Notes: generated by a model not told the origin, from the sequence alone. A DNA stretch of 64,000 nucleotides from Niallia sp. FSL W8-0635 (GCF_038007965.1 NZ_JBBOYD010000001.1:1776501-1840500), one strand, 5' to 3'. Positions 51,889-63,127 are shown, numbered from the stretch's first letter. A program made the numbers and translations.

Positions 51889-53618
51889 TATACTGCTGTA
51901 TTATTACGTTTCTCTTTCAATCGAATAACTGTCTCTTCATCTGGCGTTACATAAACAGTTTGCTGATTATCATAGATAACAAAGCCTGGTTTTGCACCGC
52001 TAGGCTTTTTCACGTGGCGGACTAGGGTATAGTCTACAGGTACAGAGCTTGATTGGCGGGCTTTGCTAAAATAGGCGGCTAATTTTGCTGCTTGCAGAAT
52101 TGTTTCCTCCGAAGGTTCCTTGCTCCGTATCACGACATGGGATCCAGGAATATCCTTTGTATGCAGCCAAATTTCATCTCTTGCAGCAACTCTATTGGTC
52201 AAATAATCATTCTGTTTATTGTTTTTACCGACGATAATCTCCGTTTGATCATCGGAAAGATAGTAATCAAGTACTGGTTTTACATTTTGTGATTTCTTTG
52301 TTTGCTTTTTCTGTCTTTCTCTTAAATAGCCTTCTTCTACTAGCTCCTCGCGAATTTCTTGAATATCTTTTGGAGAGGCAGCAAGAATTTGTTGATATAA
52401 TGTTTCAAAATACTCATATTCTTGTTCGGCTAGTTGAATTTGTTCCTTGATAATATCAATAGATTTTTTCGCTTTTTGATATTTAGTAAAATATTTTTGT
52501 GCATTTTCAGAAGGGGATAGTCTAGGATTAAGAGGAATCTTAACCATCTTGCTATCCTCATCATAATAATTAATTACTTCTACTTCAGCCATCCCTTTTT
52601 TTACTGCATATAAATTGGCTGTTAAAAGCTCTCCTAGTAACTGATATTCCTCGGCATTCTCTGCTTCCATTAAAGAACGTTCTAGTTTTTTAATCTTTTT
52701 GCTATTTTTATCTCGTTCATTCACGATAAAGCGTTCAAGATCATTGCTTTGTTGTTTGACCCGATCTCGTTCTGCTTTTCCGAAATAATAGCGATCGAGC
52801 ATTTTGCTTAATGTAGGGAAAGGTTTAACATTACCTTTCACATGCTCGATTGGCAGAAAATAAAAATATTCTTTATCGGGAGTATCCATAATAGAAGGAG
52901 CATAGCTGCCTTTTTTTATTGGATCCATTACAGCAAGAAAAGCCTTTGGCAGTGTATCACGGTTAGCGAGACCAGCATGATGGAAAATTTCTTTGGCAAT
53001 TAATGGAGAGAATCCAGCGAATTGCTGTACAAGCTGCTTGTCCAATTTTCCACTATTAAAATCAATTGCTCTTAAAACATCTTCCTCTGTAGCTGTATAA
53101 GGATCCTGTTTCTCCTGTTTTGGTGGAGCTTTATACTCATAGCCAGGAAGAATGGCTCGATGACTATTAACAGCATAGGAAATATGTTTAATACTATCTA
53201 GAATGGTATTTTTGTCGCGATCGACTAAGATAATGTTACTGTGTCTACCCATAATTTCAATCATCAATTTTTTATACGAAGTATCGCCAATTTCATTTCT
53301 TCCTCTAATCTCAAAAACAATGATTCGTTCATTATCTATCTGATAAATGTCTTCTATAAAATAACCTTCTAAATGCTTGCGGAGGAGCATACAAAACATT
53401 GGTGGTTCTTTTGGATTTTCATAGGATTCTTCGGTAATTTGAACTCGTGCATAGCTTGGATGTGCAGATAAAAGCAATTTTTGATTTTTTCCATTTGCAC
53501 GAACAGATAAAATAATTTCATTCGTAAAAGGCTGCTGAACTTTATTAATTCTGCCTCCTAGTAAAAGCTCTTTTAATTCAAGAGACATTGCTCTTGTGAA
53601 TAAACCATCAAATGACAT
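51888..53618 (-). CDS. rqcH: RqcH, NFACT-family ribosome quality control factor
   Basis: RqcH (formerly YloA/FbpA) binds stalled 50S subunits and adds C-terminal alanine tails. The 576-residue product has the NFACT-N domain ([54 protein letters not shown]), a central coiled coil (about 275-440) and the NFACT-R domain ([26 protein letters not shown]). The start is ATG at 53618 (complement), matching B. subtilis; an ATG five codons upstream (53633) precedes the GAGGT SD. It is the only reverse-strand gene besides the one at the right edge. Confidence 0.96.
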   Translation of the reverse strand: MSFDGLFTRAMSLELKELLLGGRINKVQQPFTNEIILSVRANGKNQKLLLSAHPSYARVQITEESYENPKEPPMFCMLLRKHLEGYFIEDIYQIDNERIIVFEIRGRNEIGDTSYKKLMIEIMGRHSNIILVDRDKNTILDSIKHISYAVNSHRAILPGYEYKAPPKQEKQDPYTATEEDVLRAIDFNSGKLDKQLVQQFAGFSPLIAKEIFHHAGLANRDTLPKAFLAVMDPIKKGSYAPSIMDTPDKEYFYFLPIEHVKGNVKPFPTLSKMLDRYYFGKAERDRVKQQSNDLERFIVNERDKNSKKIKKLERSLMEAENAEEYQLLGELLTANLYAVKKGMAEVEVINYYDEDSKMVKIPLNPRLSPSENAQKYFTKYQKAKKSIDIIKEQIQLAEQEYEYFETLYQQILAASPKDIQEIREELVEEGYLRERQKKQTKKSQNVKPVLDYYLSDDQTEIIVGKNNKQNDYLTNRVAARDEIWLHTKDIPGSHVVIRSKEPSEETILQAAKLAAYFSKARQSSSVPVDYTLVRHVKKPSGAKPGFVIYDNQQTVYVTPDEETVIRLKEKRNNTAV

Positions 53619-53633
53619 AACTAACAACCTCAT

Positions 53634-53938
53634 TTATAATAATTTCCCTCTTTACTCTATCTTTAATTCCGAAGAAATACAAGGATTTGGTAGGCTATCT
53701 AGAGAAAAATTAGCTTTATGTGAAAAGACGAAATAACTTCCAATTTAAAATCGAAATAAAAATCTATCCCTGATAGCATTTTTTCGGCCAAGCCTGAATA
53801 TGATTTCCATAGAGTGGTGTTGGGACAACTATGTATGTTAGTTAGAATTGCTAACCTTTTGTTCAGAACTACTACATACTACTTCGCAAGATACATTTAG
53901 CGAACGGTGAATGAAAAAGGGGGAAGTGAGATGGCCGG
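53634..53938. other. Divergent rqcH/Ca2+-ATPase intergenic region
   Basis: About 305 bp between divergent genes. It must contain promoters for both, but I find no convincing hexamer pair on either strand, and no clear repeat. An SD-like GGGGGAAGTGAG lies at 53919-53930. Confidence 0.5.
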
Positions 53939-56617
53939 ATGAACTATCATGAAATGAACGAAAAAGAAGTAGAACAAACATTGAATACTGATTTTTCGGC
54001 TGGGTTAACGGATGAAGAAGCGGAAAAGCGACGAAAGAAATTTGGATTCAATGAATTAGAGGAAGGGGAAAAGCAATCATTATTGCTTATTTTCTTCAGT
54101 CAATTCAAGGATTTTATGGTACTAGTTCTTTTAGCTGCAACGCTTGTTTCAGGTTTATTGGGCGAATATATTGATGCGATTGCCATTATTGCAATCATCA
54201 TTCTCAATAGTTTTATTGGCTTTTTTCAGGAGATTCGGGCAGAGAAATCTTTATCTGCTTTAAAGGAATTATCACAGCCACATGTACATGCCCTTCGTAA
54301 TGGGGAATGGGTCAATATTTTATCCAAGGAATTAGTTCCTGGTGATGTCATTAAATTTACTAGTGGTGATCGAATTGGTGCAGATGTAAGAATAATAGAG
54401 TCTAGAAGTTTAGAGGTCGAGGAATCTGCGTTAACAGGTGAATCAGTCCCTGTTCCAAAGACCGTATCTGCCATTAAGAACAATAATTTAGCACTCGGTG
54501 ATATGGAGAACATGGGCTTTATGGGTACCATGGTTTCTCGTGGGAGCGGTGTTGGGGTTGTAATCGGTACGGGAATGAAGACAGCGATGGGGCAAATTGC
54601 GGACCTGCTGCAAAATGCTGATTCTGTTACAACACCATTGCAAAGACGTCTTGAGCAATTAGGAAAAATTCTAATTGTTACAGCCCTGCTATTAACGGTG
54701 TTAGTGGTAGTAATCGGTGTTCTTCAAGGAAATGATTTATACACAATGGTGCTTGCAGGTGTTTCATTAGCTGTTGCAGCAATACCAGAAGGGTTGCCAG
54801 CGATTGTTACGATCGCCTTGTCACTTGGCGTTCAGAAGATGATTCGCAAAAATGCAATTGTCCGTAAGCTACCTGCAGTAGAAACGCTTGGATGCGCTTC
54901 TGTTATCTGCTCCGATAAAACAGGTACCTTAACGCAAAATAAAATGACGGTGACAAGAACATGGATTGGCGGCAAAACATATACAGTAGATGGAACAGGA
55001 TATGAACCACAAGGGAAATTTTATGTGGGTGAAAAAATAGTCAATCCAACCAATGATAAGGCGCTCCAGCAATTATTAACATTTGGGATGCTTTGTAACC
55101 ATGCAGAGATTCTGCAAAAAGAGGGAGAATATGTGTTAAATGGTGATCCGACAGAAGGAGCTATTTTAGTAGCTGGAATGAAAGCAGGATTCACTCGCTC
55201 CCAATTACTAAACCAATTTACGATAGTAAATGAATTTCCTTTTGATTCAACAAGAAAAATGATGAGTGTCATCGTGAAGGATCCATCTGGGCGACAGTTT
55301 GTTGTTACAAAAGGTGCACCAGATGTGTTAATCGGTCAAAGTAAATCCATTCTTTTTGAAAATCGCTCTCAAGTTTTAGGCAGTGAACAGAAGAAAGTAG
55401 TGCAAGAAGCGATTAACGGATTAGCTTCACAAGCGCTTCGTACGATTGCAATTGGGTATAAGGAAATATCTCCTAATACGATTATTTTGCACGAAAGAGA
55501 AGCAGAAAAGGACTTGATTTTCATCGGGCTCCAAGGAATTATTGACCCGCCAAGACCGGAAGTGAAACAAGCAGTCAAAGCGTGTAAGGAAGCTGGTATT
55601 AAGACAGTTATGATTACAGGTGACCATGTCATTACGGCAAAAGCGATTGCTAAACAACTTGGCATTGCCAATAATCGTTCCAAGGTAATGGAAGGAAAAG
55701 AACTTACAGATTTAAGTTTACAAGAATTAGAGGATATTGTAGAAGATGTTGCTGTATTTGCACGGGTTTCACCAGAACATAAGCTGAAGATTGTTCAAGC
55801 ATTCCAAAATAGGGGACATGTGGTTGCTATGACTGGTGATGGGGTGAATGATGCTCCAGCAATCAAGAAAGCGGATATCGGGATTGCAATGGGCATCACA
55901 GGTACAGATGTAGCGAAGGAAGCTTCTTCTTTAGTATTAATGGATGACAATTTTGCAAGTATTAAATCAGCTATTGTAGAAGGAAGAAATATTTACGAAA
56001 ACATTCGTAAATTCATTCGTTATTTGCTTGCTTCAAACGTTGGGGAAATACTAGTAATGTTATTTGCGATGCTATTAGCTCTACCTCTACCACTCGTACC
56101 GATACAAATCCTATGGGTGAACTTAGTAACAGACGGATTACCAGCAATGGCGTTAGGGCTAGATAGACCGGAAGATAATGTAATGAAAAGAGGTCCACGA
56201 AGTCCAAATGAAGGCGTATTTTCAAGAGGATTGGGTTGGAAAGTAATATCACGAGGCTTCTTAATCGGGATTTCTACTATATTAGCGTTTATGTTTGCGT
56301 ACGATAATAATCCTGAGAATCTAGAATACGCCCAAACTGTAGCGTTTATCACATTAGTCCTTGCCCAGTTAATTCATGTATTTGACTGTCGCAGCGAAAA
56401 ATCCATTCTCTCTAGAAACCCATTTGGCAATATGTATCTCGTATGGGCAGTAATCTCTTCCTTAGTACTGGCACTAGTTGTAATCTATGTACCATTCCTA
56501 CAAGAGATCTTCCATACCCTGCCAATAGCAATGAAAGATTGGCCAATGATCATCGGATTCGCCTCCGTACCAACTTTTTTACTTGCAGGATCATTTTTAT
56601 TAAGTAAATCAAAATAA
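53939..56617 (+). CDS. yloB: P-type calcium-transporting ATPase (YloB-like)
   Basis: An 892-residue P2A ATPase closely similar to B. subtilis YloB, a Ca2+ pump expressed in sporulation. It has the N-terminal cation-ATPase domain (MNYHEMNEKEVEQTL), actuator TGES (ESALTGESVPV), the phosphorylated Asp326 in CSDKTGTLTQNK, nucleotide-binding TKGAPDVL, hinge MTGDGVNDAPAIKKADIGIAMG and the membrane Ca2+ site motifs AAIPEGLPAIV and ILWVNLVTDGLPAMALG. The start MNYHEM matches the family, though the SD is distant (about 9-12 nt). A terminator follows. Confidence 0.94.
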   Translation: MNYHEMNEKEVEQTLNTDFSAGLTDEEAEKRRKKFGFNELEEGEKQSLLLIFFSQFKDFMVLVLLAATLVSGLLGEYIDAIAIIAIIILNSFIGFFQEIRAEKSLSALKELSQPHVHALRNGEWVNILSKELVPGDVIKFTSGDRIGADVRIIESRSLEVEESALTGESVPVPKTVSAIKNNNLALGDMENMGFMGTMVSRGSGVGVVIGTGMKTAMGQIADLLQNADSVTTPLQRRLEQLGKILIVTALLLTVLVVVIGVLQGNDLYTMVLAGVSLAVAAIPEGLPAIVTIALSLGVQKMIRKNAIVRKLPAVETLGCASVICSDKTGTLTQNKMTVTRTWIGGKTYTVDGTGYEPQGKFYVGEKIVNPTNDKALQQLLTFGMLCNHAEILQKEGEYVLNGDPTEGAILVAGMKAGFTRSQLLNQFTIVNEFPFDSTRKMMSVIVKDPSGRQFVVTKGAPDVLIGQSKSILFENRSQVLGSEQKKVVQEAINGLASQALRTIAIGYKEISPNTIILHEREAEKDLIFIGLQGIIDPPRPEVKQAVKACKEAGIKTVMITGDHVITAKAIAKQLGIANNRSKVMEGKELTDLSLQELEDIVEDVAVFARVSPEHKLKIVQAFQNRGHVVAMTGDGVNDAPAIKKADIGIAMGITGTDVAKEASSLVLMDDNFASIKSAIVEGRNIYENIRKFIRYLLASNVGEILVMLFAMLLALPLPLVPIQILWVNLVTDGLPAMALGLDRPEDNVMKRGPRSPNEGVFSRGLGWKVISRGFLIGISTILAFMFAYDNNPENLEYAQTVAFITLVLAQLIHVFDCRSEKSILSRNPFGNMYLVWAVISSLVLALVVIYVPFLQEIFHTLPIAMKDWPMIIGFASVPTFLLAGSFLLSKSK

Positions 56618-56632
56618 AATATGTTATAATCC

Positions 56633-56667
56633 AAAAGGTAGTAGAGACCACTCTATTACCTTTTATT
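56633..56667 (+). terminator. Terminator after the Ca2+-ATPase
   Basis: A stem AAAAGGTAGTAGA/TCTATTACCTTTT (one G-T mismatch type pair), then a T-rich tail. Confidence 0.78.
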
Positions 56668-56751
56668 TATTTAATGTAGTTTTTAATGCTGTTTTTTCTA
56701 AAATATTCGACGCTATGCAAGTCTGATGAGAAATTATTAAAGAATAATAAA

Positions 56752-56865
56752 GCAGCCTGAATACACGGAGACACCACGGGGATTAGCGAGACAGGTGAGA
56801 CCCCGGAGGCGAAGCTGAGGAGGCTCACCGCTCGCCCCACGGAAAGCGAAGTGTATTCAGGCTGC
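56752..56865. repeat. 114-bp hairpin-forming intergenic repeat
   Basis: The ends are a perfect 15-bp inverted repeat, GCAGCCTGAATACAC (56752-56766) and its complement (56851-56865). The GC-rich interior (GACAGGTGAGACC ... GAGGAGGCTCACCGC, CGAAGCTGAGG) pairs internally, so the whole element can form one long branched hairpin. Elements with the same GGTGAGACCCCG...GAGGAGGCTCACCG core occur in many Bacillaceae genomes as I remember them. No ORF or transposase. Confidence 0.8.
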
Positions 56866-56942
56866 GGGTTAGTAGCGAAACTTTGCGGGAAAAGCATGAG
56901 CAACATTAATTCGCACATTTTTAAGAAAACGGATGTGTCAGC

Positions 56943-57818
56943 ATGATAAAAAGTATGACTGGATTTGGAAGAGCAACAAAACAATATCACCATACAACAC
57001 TTCATATCGAAATAAAATCGGTCAATCACAGGTTTAGCGATCAGATCATTCGGATGCCAAAGCAATTTCTCTATTTGGAAGATCAAATAAAGAAAATTAT
57101 TTCAAACTATATACATAGAGGTAGAGTAGAAGTATTTGTAACATTAGAAGATGAAGAGAAGAAAGGCCAAGAAATTAGCGTTAATTGGCCACTACTCGAT
57201 CAATATTATCAATTGTTTCATCAATTAAAAGACAAATATTCCATCAAAGAGCCAATCTCGCTTCGTGATTTATTAAATCAAGAAGAATGTTTTCAAATAG
57301 TAGAACGAGAGCTTGATATGGAGAAACTCGGAGAAGTATTACTTGCTACAGTAGAAGAAGCTGTTATCCAGTTAAATAATATGCGAGCAGTAGAAGGTTT
57401 AGAGTTATATAAAGACTTAGAAAACAACCTAAAGCATATAGAAGCATGGGTTAAACAATTGCAGTCATTAGCTCCTGAAGTGATTACACAATACCGCGAA
57501 AAGTTAAAAACACGGATAGAAAGCTATTTGCCGGAACCGATAGATGAAGCACGACTTATTACAGAAGTGGCAATCTTTGCAGATAAAGCAGATATTAATG
57601 AGGAATTGGTTAGATTACATAGTCATATTAGACAGTTTTATCAAATTATGGAAGAAAAAAACCCGATAGGAAGAAAGCTTGATTTCCTATTGCAGGAAAT
57701 GAATCGTGAAGTGAATACCATTGGTTCCAAAGCTAATTCAGCCGATATAGGAACAATTGTTGTCGAAATGAAAAGTAGCTTGGAAAAAATGAAAGAACAA
57801 ATCCAAAACATTGAATAA
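56943..57818 (+). CDS. yloC: YicC/YloC-family endoribonuclease
   Basis: YicC-family proteins are endoribonucleases or RNase adaptors. The 291-residue protein starts with the signature MIKSMTGFGRATKQYHHTTLHIEIKSVNHRFSDQ and ends with the conserved GRKLDFLLQEMNREVNTIGSKANSADIGTIVVEMKSSLEKMKEQIQNIE block. The SD is weak. It opens the conserved group yloC-remA-gmk-rpoZ-coaBC-priA and lies 77 bp after the hairpin repeat. Confidence 0.94.
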   Translation: MIKSMTGFGRATKQYHHTTLHIEIKSVNHRFSDQIIRMPKQFLYLEDQIKKIISNYIHRGRVEVFVTLEDEEKKGQEISVNWPLLDQYYQLFHQLKDKYSIKEPISLRDLLNQEECFQIVERELDMEKLGEVLLATVEEAVIQLNNMRAVEGLELYKDLENNLKHIEAWVKQLQSLAPEVITQYREKLKTRIESYLPEPIDEARLITEVAIFADKADINEELVRLHSHIRQFYQIMEEKNPIGRKLDFLLQEMNREVNTIGSKANSADIGTIVVEMKSSLEKMKEQIQNIE

Positions 57819-57878
57819 AACGGGTTTAGAATAAATCTTCCTAGTTAAAACTACAAATAATAGGATTGGAGAAGGCGA

Positions 57879-58142
57879 ATGTCCATTAAATTAATTAATA
57901 TTGGTTTTGGAAATATAGTTTCTGCGAATAGAATTATCTCTATTGTCAGTCCAGAATCTGCTCCCATTAAACGCATTATTCAAGATGCTAGGGATAGAGG
58001 ATCATTAATAGATGCTACTTATGGAAGAAGAACGCGAGCTGTTATCGTTATGGATAGCGATCATGTTGTTCTTTCAGCAGTTCAACCAGAAACGGTTGCA
58101 CATCGATTAAATGATCGTGATGAGATTATAGAGGAAGGGTAG
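57879..58142 (+). CDS. remA: Extracellular matrix regulatory protein RemA
   Basis: RemA is a small DNA-binding activator of biofilm matrix and osmoprotection genes in B. subtilis. The 87-residue product is nearly identical across the signature [70 protein letters not shown] (57885-58100). SD GGAGAAGG is upstream; gmk follows after 9 bp. Confidence 0.97.
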   Translation: MSIKLINIGFGNIVSANRIISIVSPESAPIKRIIQDARDRGSLIDATYGRRTRAVIVMDSDHVVLSAVQPETVAHRLNDRDEIIEEG

Positions 58143-58766
<624 letters not shown>

Positions 58767-58769
58767 TTT

Positions 58770-58988
58770 ATGTTATATCCATCCATTGATAAATTAATGA
58801 CAAAAATCGATTCTAAATATTCATTAGTATCTGTAGCAGCGAAAAGAGCAAGAAAGCTACAAACAAATGCGAGACCACAATTAGCAAAATATGTTTCTCA
58901 TAAAAATGTCGGGAAAGCATTAGAAGAAATCAACAAAGATCAACTTACTTATCGTGTGAATGCACCAAGTGGCTCAAGCGAAGATTAA
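58770..58988 (+). CDS. rpoZ: RNA polymerase omega subunit
   Basis: The 72-residue omega subunit aids RNA polymerase assembly. It has the conserved [31 protein letters not shown] and [12 protein letters not shown]. It starts 3 nt after gmk, with TTGGAGG in the gmk 3' end. Confidence 0.97.
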   Translation: MLYPSIDKLMTKIDSKYSLVSVAAKRARKLQTNARPQLAKYVSHKNVGKALEEINKDQLTYRVNAPSGSSED

Positions 58989-59020
58989 TTAATTTTTTTG
59001 TGAAAAATATAGTACGGAAT

Positions 59021-59066
59021 AAAAGGCTTAAGTAAAAGGAACAATTCCATTTACTAAGTCTTTTTT
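59021..59066 (+). terminator. Terminator after rpoZ
   Basis: An imperfect stem (AAGGCTTAAGTAAA with TTTACTAAGTCTT, one bulge) around a 12-nt loop, followed by six Ts. Confidence 0.78.
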
Positions 59067-59393
59067 CATGGACATAATGATTATTTAATTATATGCTAAC
59101 ATTAATAATAGAAATGCAAATCTTACATATGGCTAAAGTTTAAGAATATTGATTCTACTAAAGTTGGGGAATTTCCGTTAAGGATGCCCGCATCTTCTAT
59201 TAGTAACATGCTTATCCAATAGGCCTTATTCATAAACAAACAATATATCTCACTCTTAACGGACAAAATAAGATTCATATATGTCTGACAGATACAAATA
59301 GTTCAACTAATCCGGTCAGAGAGGGTGAAGGACAACCTCTCTTACTGATGATATGATCATAAACTTTAGAATAAAAAGAAAGGAAGGAGGCAC
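59067..59393 (+). other. rpoZ-coaBC intergenic region
   Basis: No ORF. It holds a CCGTTAAG (near 59176)/CTTAACGG (near 59256) inverted pair about 80 bp apart. A 7-bp hairpin AGAGAGG (59318-59324)/CCTCTCT (59336-59342) without a T-tail lies just before the coaBC SD. A promoter is expected but not identified. Confidence 0.45.
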
Positions 59394-59396
59394 ATG

Positions 59397-60611
59397 ATGT
59401 TGAATGGCAAGAAGATTCTTCTGTGTGTAACAGGGGGCATTGCGGTATATAAGGTATGTGCTTTAACTAGTAAATTAACGCAAAAGGGTGCAGATGTGAA
59501 GGTTATTATGTCGGAATCGGCAATGGAATTTGTGAATCCATTGACCTTTAAAGCCCTCTCTAAAAATGAAGTATATACAGACACCTTCGATGAAAAAGAT
59601 CCAAAAGTGATTGCACATATTGATTTGGCTGATTGGGCTGATTTAATTTTAGTGGCCCCAGCAACGGCCAATGTGATTGGAAAGATTGCAAACGGTATTG
59701 CGGATAATATGATCACAACAACCTTGCTTGCAGCAACAAGTGACGTTTGGATTGCCCCAGCGATGAATGTACATATGTATGATCATCCTGCTGTTATTAA
59801 AAATATTAACACGCTTCATGACTATGGTTATCGCTTTATCAACCCAGGTGAAGGCTATTTAGCATGTGGCTATGTAGGAAAAGGAAGATTGGAAGAACCG
59901 GAAATGATTGTTCAGCATATGGAGGACTATTTTTCCGATAATAACAAGAACAAAATCCTAACTGGAACAACCGTACTCGTGACTGCTGGACCAACTCGCG
60001 AAAAAATTGATCCAGTTCGTTTTATTTCCAATCACTCCTCTGGAAAAATGGGATATAGTATTGCTAAAAAAGCCATTGCGTATGGGGCAGATGTTATTTT
60101 AGTATCTGGACCTACGAATCTAACTCCACCAAAAGGTGCTCAAATTATTTCAGTGGAAAGTGCGGAAGAAATGTATAACGCTGTAATGACATACAGAGAA
60201 AAAGCTGACATTATTGTTAAAACAGCTGCGGTAAGTGACTATAAGCCCACGATTGTTTATGACCACAAAGTGAAAAAGCAAAGTGGTCCAGAAACAATTG
60301 AATTCACGCGGACCCAAGATATTTTATCCGAACTTGGAAAAAGAAAAGAACAGCAGATTCTAATTGGCTTTGCAGCAGAAACACAAAATATGACTGAATA
60401 TGCAATGGATAAATTAAAACGGAAAAATGCAGATATGATTGTGGCTAATAATGTAATTAGACAAGATTCTGGCTTTGGAACAGATACAAATCTTGTGACT
60501 ATGTATAGGAGAGATGGAACTTCAATCGAGTTACCCCTTCTTTCTAAGGAAGAGGTAGCGGAAAAAATATTGGAACAAGCTATGTTGATGAAGGAAGCTG
60601 TTCAAAAATGA
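59397..60611 (+). CDS. coaBC: Bifunctional phosphopantothenoylcysteine decarboxylase/phosphopantothenate-cysteine ligase
   Basis: CoaBC makes 4'-phosphopantetheine for coenzyme A. The 404-residue protein has the FMN-binding CoaC half (CVTGGIAVYKVCALTSKL, catalytic His in IAHIDLADWADL, PAMNVHMYDHP, active Cys in YLACGYVGKGRLEEPE) and the CoaB half from about 185 (TAGPTREKIDPVRFISNHSSGKMGYSIAKKA, AAVSDYKP, VANNVIRQDSGFG). I choose the second ATG (59397, MLNGKK, as in B. subtilis); ATG 59394 is one codon earlier. It overlaps priA (ATGA). Confidence 0.97.
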   Translation: MLNGKKILLCVTGGIAVYKVCALTSKLTQKGADVKVIMSESAMEFVNPLTFKALSKNEVYTDTFDEKDPKVIAHIDLADWADLILVAPATANVIGKIANGIADNMITTTLLAATSDVWIAPAMNVHMYDHPAVIKNINTLHDYGYRFINPGEGYLACGYVGKGRLEEPEMIVQHMEDYFSDNNKNKILTGTTVLVTAGPTREKIDPVRFISNHSSGKMGYSIAKKAIAYGADVILVSGPTNLTPPKGAQIISVESAEEMYNAVMTYREKADIIVKTAAVSDYKPTIVYDHKVKKQSGPETIEFTRTQDILSELGKRKEQQILIGFAAETQNMTEYAMDKLKRKNADMIVANNVIRQDSGFGTDTNLVTMYRRDGTSIELPLLSKEEVAEKILEQAMLMKEAVQK

Positions 60612-63019
60612 CGGTAGCCAAAGTAATTGTCGATGTTCCGGCAAAACAAACGGACAGACCCTTTGATTATCTCATTCCACAAGAACTAGAAGATGTTATT
60701 CAACCAGGAATGCGGGTAATTGTTCCATTTGGTCCTAGAAAGGTACAAGGCTTTGTAGAAAGCTTGGAGGAAACATCTAATTTTAAATCACTAAAAAAGG
60801 TAATCGAACCGATGGATTTAGTGCCTGTTTTAAATAAAGAGCTTCTATCTCTTGCAGATTGGTTGTCCCATTCGACTCTTTGCTATAAGATTTCTGCTTT
60901 TCAGGCGATGCTGCCGCCGGCTTTAAAGGCTAAATATGAGCGCAAAGTAAAAAAAGTAGCAGCTCAGGAACAAGACATGGCAGAAGGGGTAGCTGCTCTT
61001 TTTAGAAATACAGAAGAATTGGTGTGGGAGGAAGCTCTAAAGAATGTGTCTCTTTCGGCTTTACAAAAGGAAGTGAAGAGAGGAACAATAGTGGTTTCCT
61101 ATGAGGTTCAATCAAGAGGACAGAAGAAGAAGGTAAAACATATTTATCCCCTTGTAAATGGAAAAGCTTTAACCGATTACGAAGAATCACTGAATAAAAA
61201 CGCAAAGAAACAAAAAAAATTGCTGGCTTTTTTTAGTAAGCATCCAGAACCCATTGAACAAAAACAGCTCTTAACGAAATTAAATATTTCTACTGCTGCT
61301 ATTAAAGGATTAGTCGAAAAAGGACTTCTCGGTGAAATGGATAAGGAAGTATATCGAGATCCTTATCAAGAGCGTGAGTTTGAGAGAACGCATGCCTTGC
61401 CTTTAACCGATGATCAAGCAAAAGTGGTTGCACCTATCCATCAGGCTGTGGAAGAGGATAGACATGAAGTGTTTCTCTTATATGGTGTAACCGGTAGCGG
61501 GAAAACAGAAGTTTATTTGCAATCCATTGAAAAAGTATTGGCAAAGGGAGAGGAAGCGATTGTGCTTGTCCCTGAAATCGCTCTAACTCCCCAAATGGTA
61601 AACCGTTTTAAAGGGCGATTTGGTGAACTGGTTGCTGTTTTGCATAGTGGATTGTCAGTGGGAGAAAAGTATGATGAATGGCGAAAAATTCAAAGAAACG
61701 AAGTGAAAGTTGTAGTGGGAGCTAGGTCCGCAATTTTCGCTCCATTTACGAATCTTGGCATTATCATTATTGATGAAGAGCATGAAATGACCTATAAGCA
61801 AGAGGAGAATCCACGTTACCATGCAAAGGACGTTGCCATTGAAAGAGGGAAAAAGCATGGTTGTTCGATTATTTTAGGTAGTGCAACTCCTTCTCTAGAA
61901 AGCTTTGCACGAGCCCAAAAAGGCGTATATACTTTACTATCCCTTCCTAATCGAATGAATAACCAAGCTCTTCCTAATGTTGAAATTATTGATATGCGGG
62001 AAGAACTTAGAAACGGCAATCGCTCCATGTTTTCCGAAGTATTGCTAGATAAGCTGAAAGATCGCCTTGAAAAGAAAGAGCAAACGGTCTTATTTTTAAA
62101 TAAGCGAGGACATTCCTCCTTTGTCATGTGCCGTGACTGTGGGTATGTTGTTAAATGTCCGAATTGTGATATTAGCTTAACCTACCATCGTTTTCAAAAT
62201 CAGATGAAGTGTCATTATTGCGGGTATGAAACATATACGCCTACCACTTGTCCAGAATGTAGCAGTGAGCATATTCGGTATTTTGGAACAGGAACACAAA
62301 AGGTAGAGGAAGAGCTGGCGAAAATTTTGCCTGAAGCAAGAGTTATTCGGATGGATGTGGACACAACTAGTCGAAAGGGAGCCCATGAAAAGCTGCTGCA
62401 AAAATTCCAAGATGGAGAAGCAGATATTCTATTAGGCACCCAAATGATTGCCAAAGGACTAGATTTCCCAAGAATTACGCTAGTTGGCGTACTGTCAGCT
62501 GATACAATGCTCCATTTGCCAGATTTCCGCTCATCGGAGAAGACCTTTCAATTACTGACACAAGTAAGCGGAAGAGCGGGCAGACATGAATTACTAGGGG
62601 AAGTAATTTTCCAAACCTATACGCCAGAGCATTATAGTATTGAGCTTGCGAGCGAACAGGATTATGACCGTTTTTATGAAACGGAGATGATGATTCGCAG
62701 ACAGCATGCCTATCCTCCATACTATTTTCTTACCATGATTACGATTAGTCATGAAGAGCTAATGAAAGTAGTCGGTGTCTCGGAGAAAATCACGCAGATC
62801 GTCAGAAATAGATTATCACCGCAAACGGTTATTTTAGGACCAGTCGCTTCACCAATCGCAAGAATAAAAAATAAATACCGCTATCAATGTTTGATAAAAT
62901 ATAAACAAGAACCGAATCTAGAAGAAGTTCTAAAGTCGATTTTAGATCATTACCAGACAGAAATAAGTTCAAATGGACTGCAAATCTCGATTGATGTTAA
63001 TCCGTTTATTTTAATGTAG
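60608..63019 (+). CDS. priA: Primosomal protein PriA, replication-restart helicase
   Basis: PriA recognises stalled forks and reloads the replicative helicase. The 803-residue protein has an N-terminal 3'-DNA-binding domain (ADWLSHSTLCYKISAFQAMLPPALK), winged helix, Walker A GVTGSGKTEVYLQ (about 295), Walker B IIIDEEHE, zinc ligands (CRDCGYVVKCPNCD...CHYCGY...CPECSS) and helicase motifs (GTQMIAKGLDFP, QVSGRAGR). It overlaps coaBC by 4 nt and ends before a bidirectional terminator. Confidence 0.98.
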   Translation: MTVAKVIVDVPAKQTDRPFDYLIPQELEDVIQPGMRVIVPFGPRKVQGFVESLEETSNFKSLKKVIEPMDLVPVLNKELLSLADWLSHSTLCYKISAFQAMLPPALKAKYERKVKKVAAQEQDMAEGVAALFRNTEELVWEEALKNVSLSALQKEVKRGTIVVSYEVQSRGQKKKVKHIYPLVNGKALTDYEESLNKNAKKQKKLLAFFSKHPEPIEQKQLLTKLNISTAAIKGLVEKGLLGEMDKEVYRDPYQEREFERTHALPLTDDQAKVVAPIHQAVEEDRHEVFLLYGVTGSGKTEVYLQSIEKVLAKGEEAIVLVPEIALTPQMVNRFKGRFGELVAVLHSGLSVGEKYDEWRKIQRNEVKVVVGARSAIFAPFTNLGIIIIDEEHEMTYKQEENPRYHAKDVAIERGKKHGCSIILGSATPSLESFARAQKGVYTLLSLPNRMNNQALPNVEIIDMREELRNGNRSMFSEVLLDKLKDRLEKKEQTVLFLNKRGHSSFVMCRDCGYVVKCPNCDISLTYHRFQNQMKCHYCGYETYTPTTCPECSSEHIRYFGTGTQKVEEELAKILPEARVIRMDVDTTSRKGAHEKLLQKFQDGEADILLGTQMIAKGLDFPRITLVGVLSADTMLHLPDFRSSEKTFQLLTQVSGRAGRHELLGEVIFQTYTPEHYSIELASEQDYDRFYETEMMIRRQHAYPPYYFLTMITISHEELMKVVGVSEKITQIVRNRLSPQTVILGPVASPIARIKNKYRYQCLIKYKQEPNLEEVLKSILDHYQTEISSNGLQISIDVNPFILM

Positions 63020-63076
63020 GAAAGTCTTCTACAAATAATGCCACTGTGGCTAGTAACCCTCAACCTGAAAATGAAA

Positions 63077-63122
63077 ATAAAAAGAAATGACATAATGGAA
63101 ACGGTCATTTCTTTTTATTTTG
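63077..63122. terminator. Bidirectional terminator between priA and the ArsR-like gene
   Basis: A perfect 15-bp stem ATAAAAAGAAATGAC (63077-63091)/GTCATTTCTTTTTAT (63104-63118), 12-nt loop, A- and T-rich flanks on both sides. Confidence 0.85.
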
Positions 63123-63127
63123 CTATA

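Noticed and set aside
56752..56865. Insertion sequence
   Set aside because: Only 114 bp, no transposase ORF and no obvious flanking target duplication.
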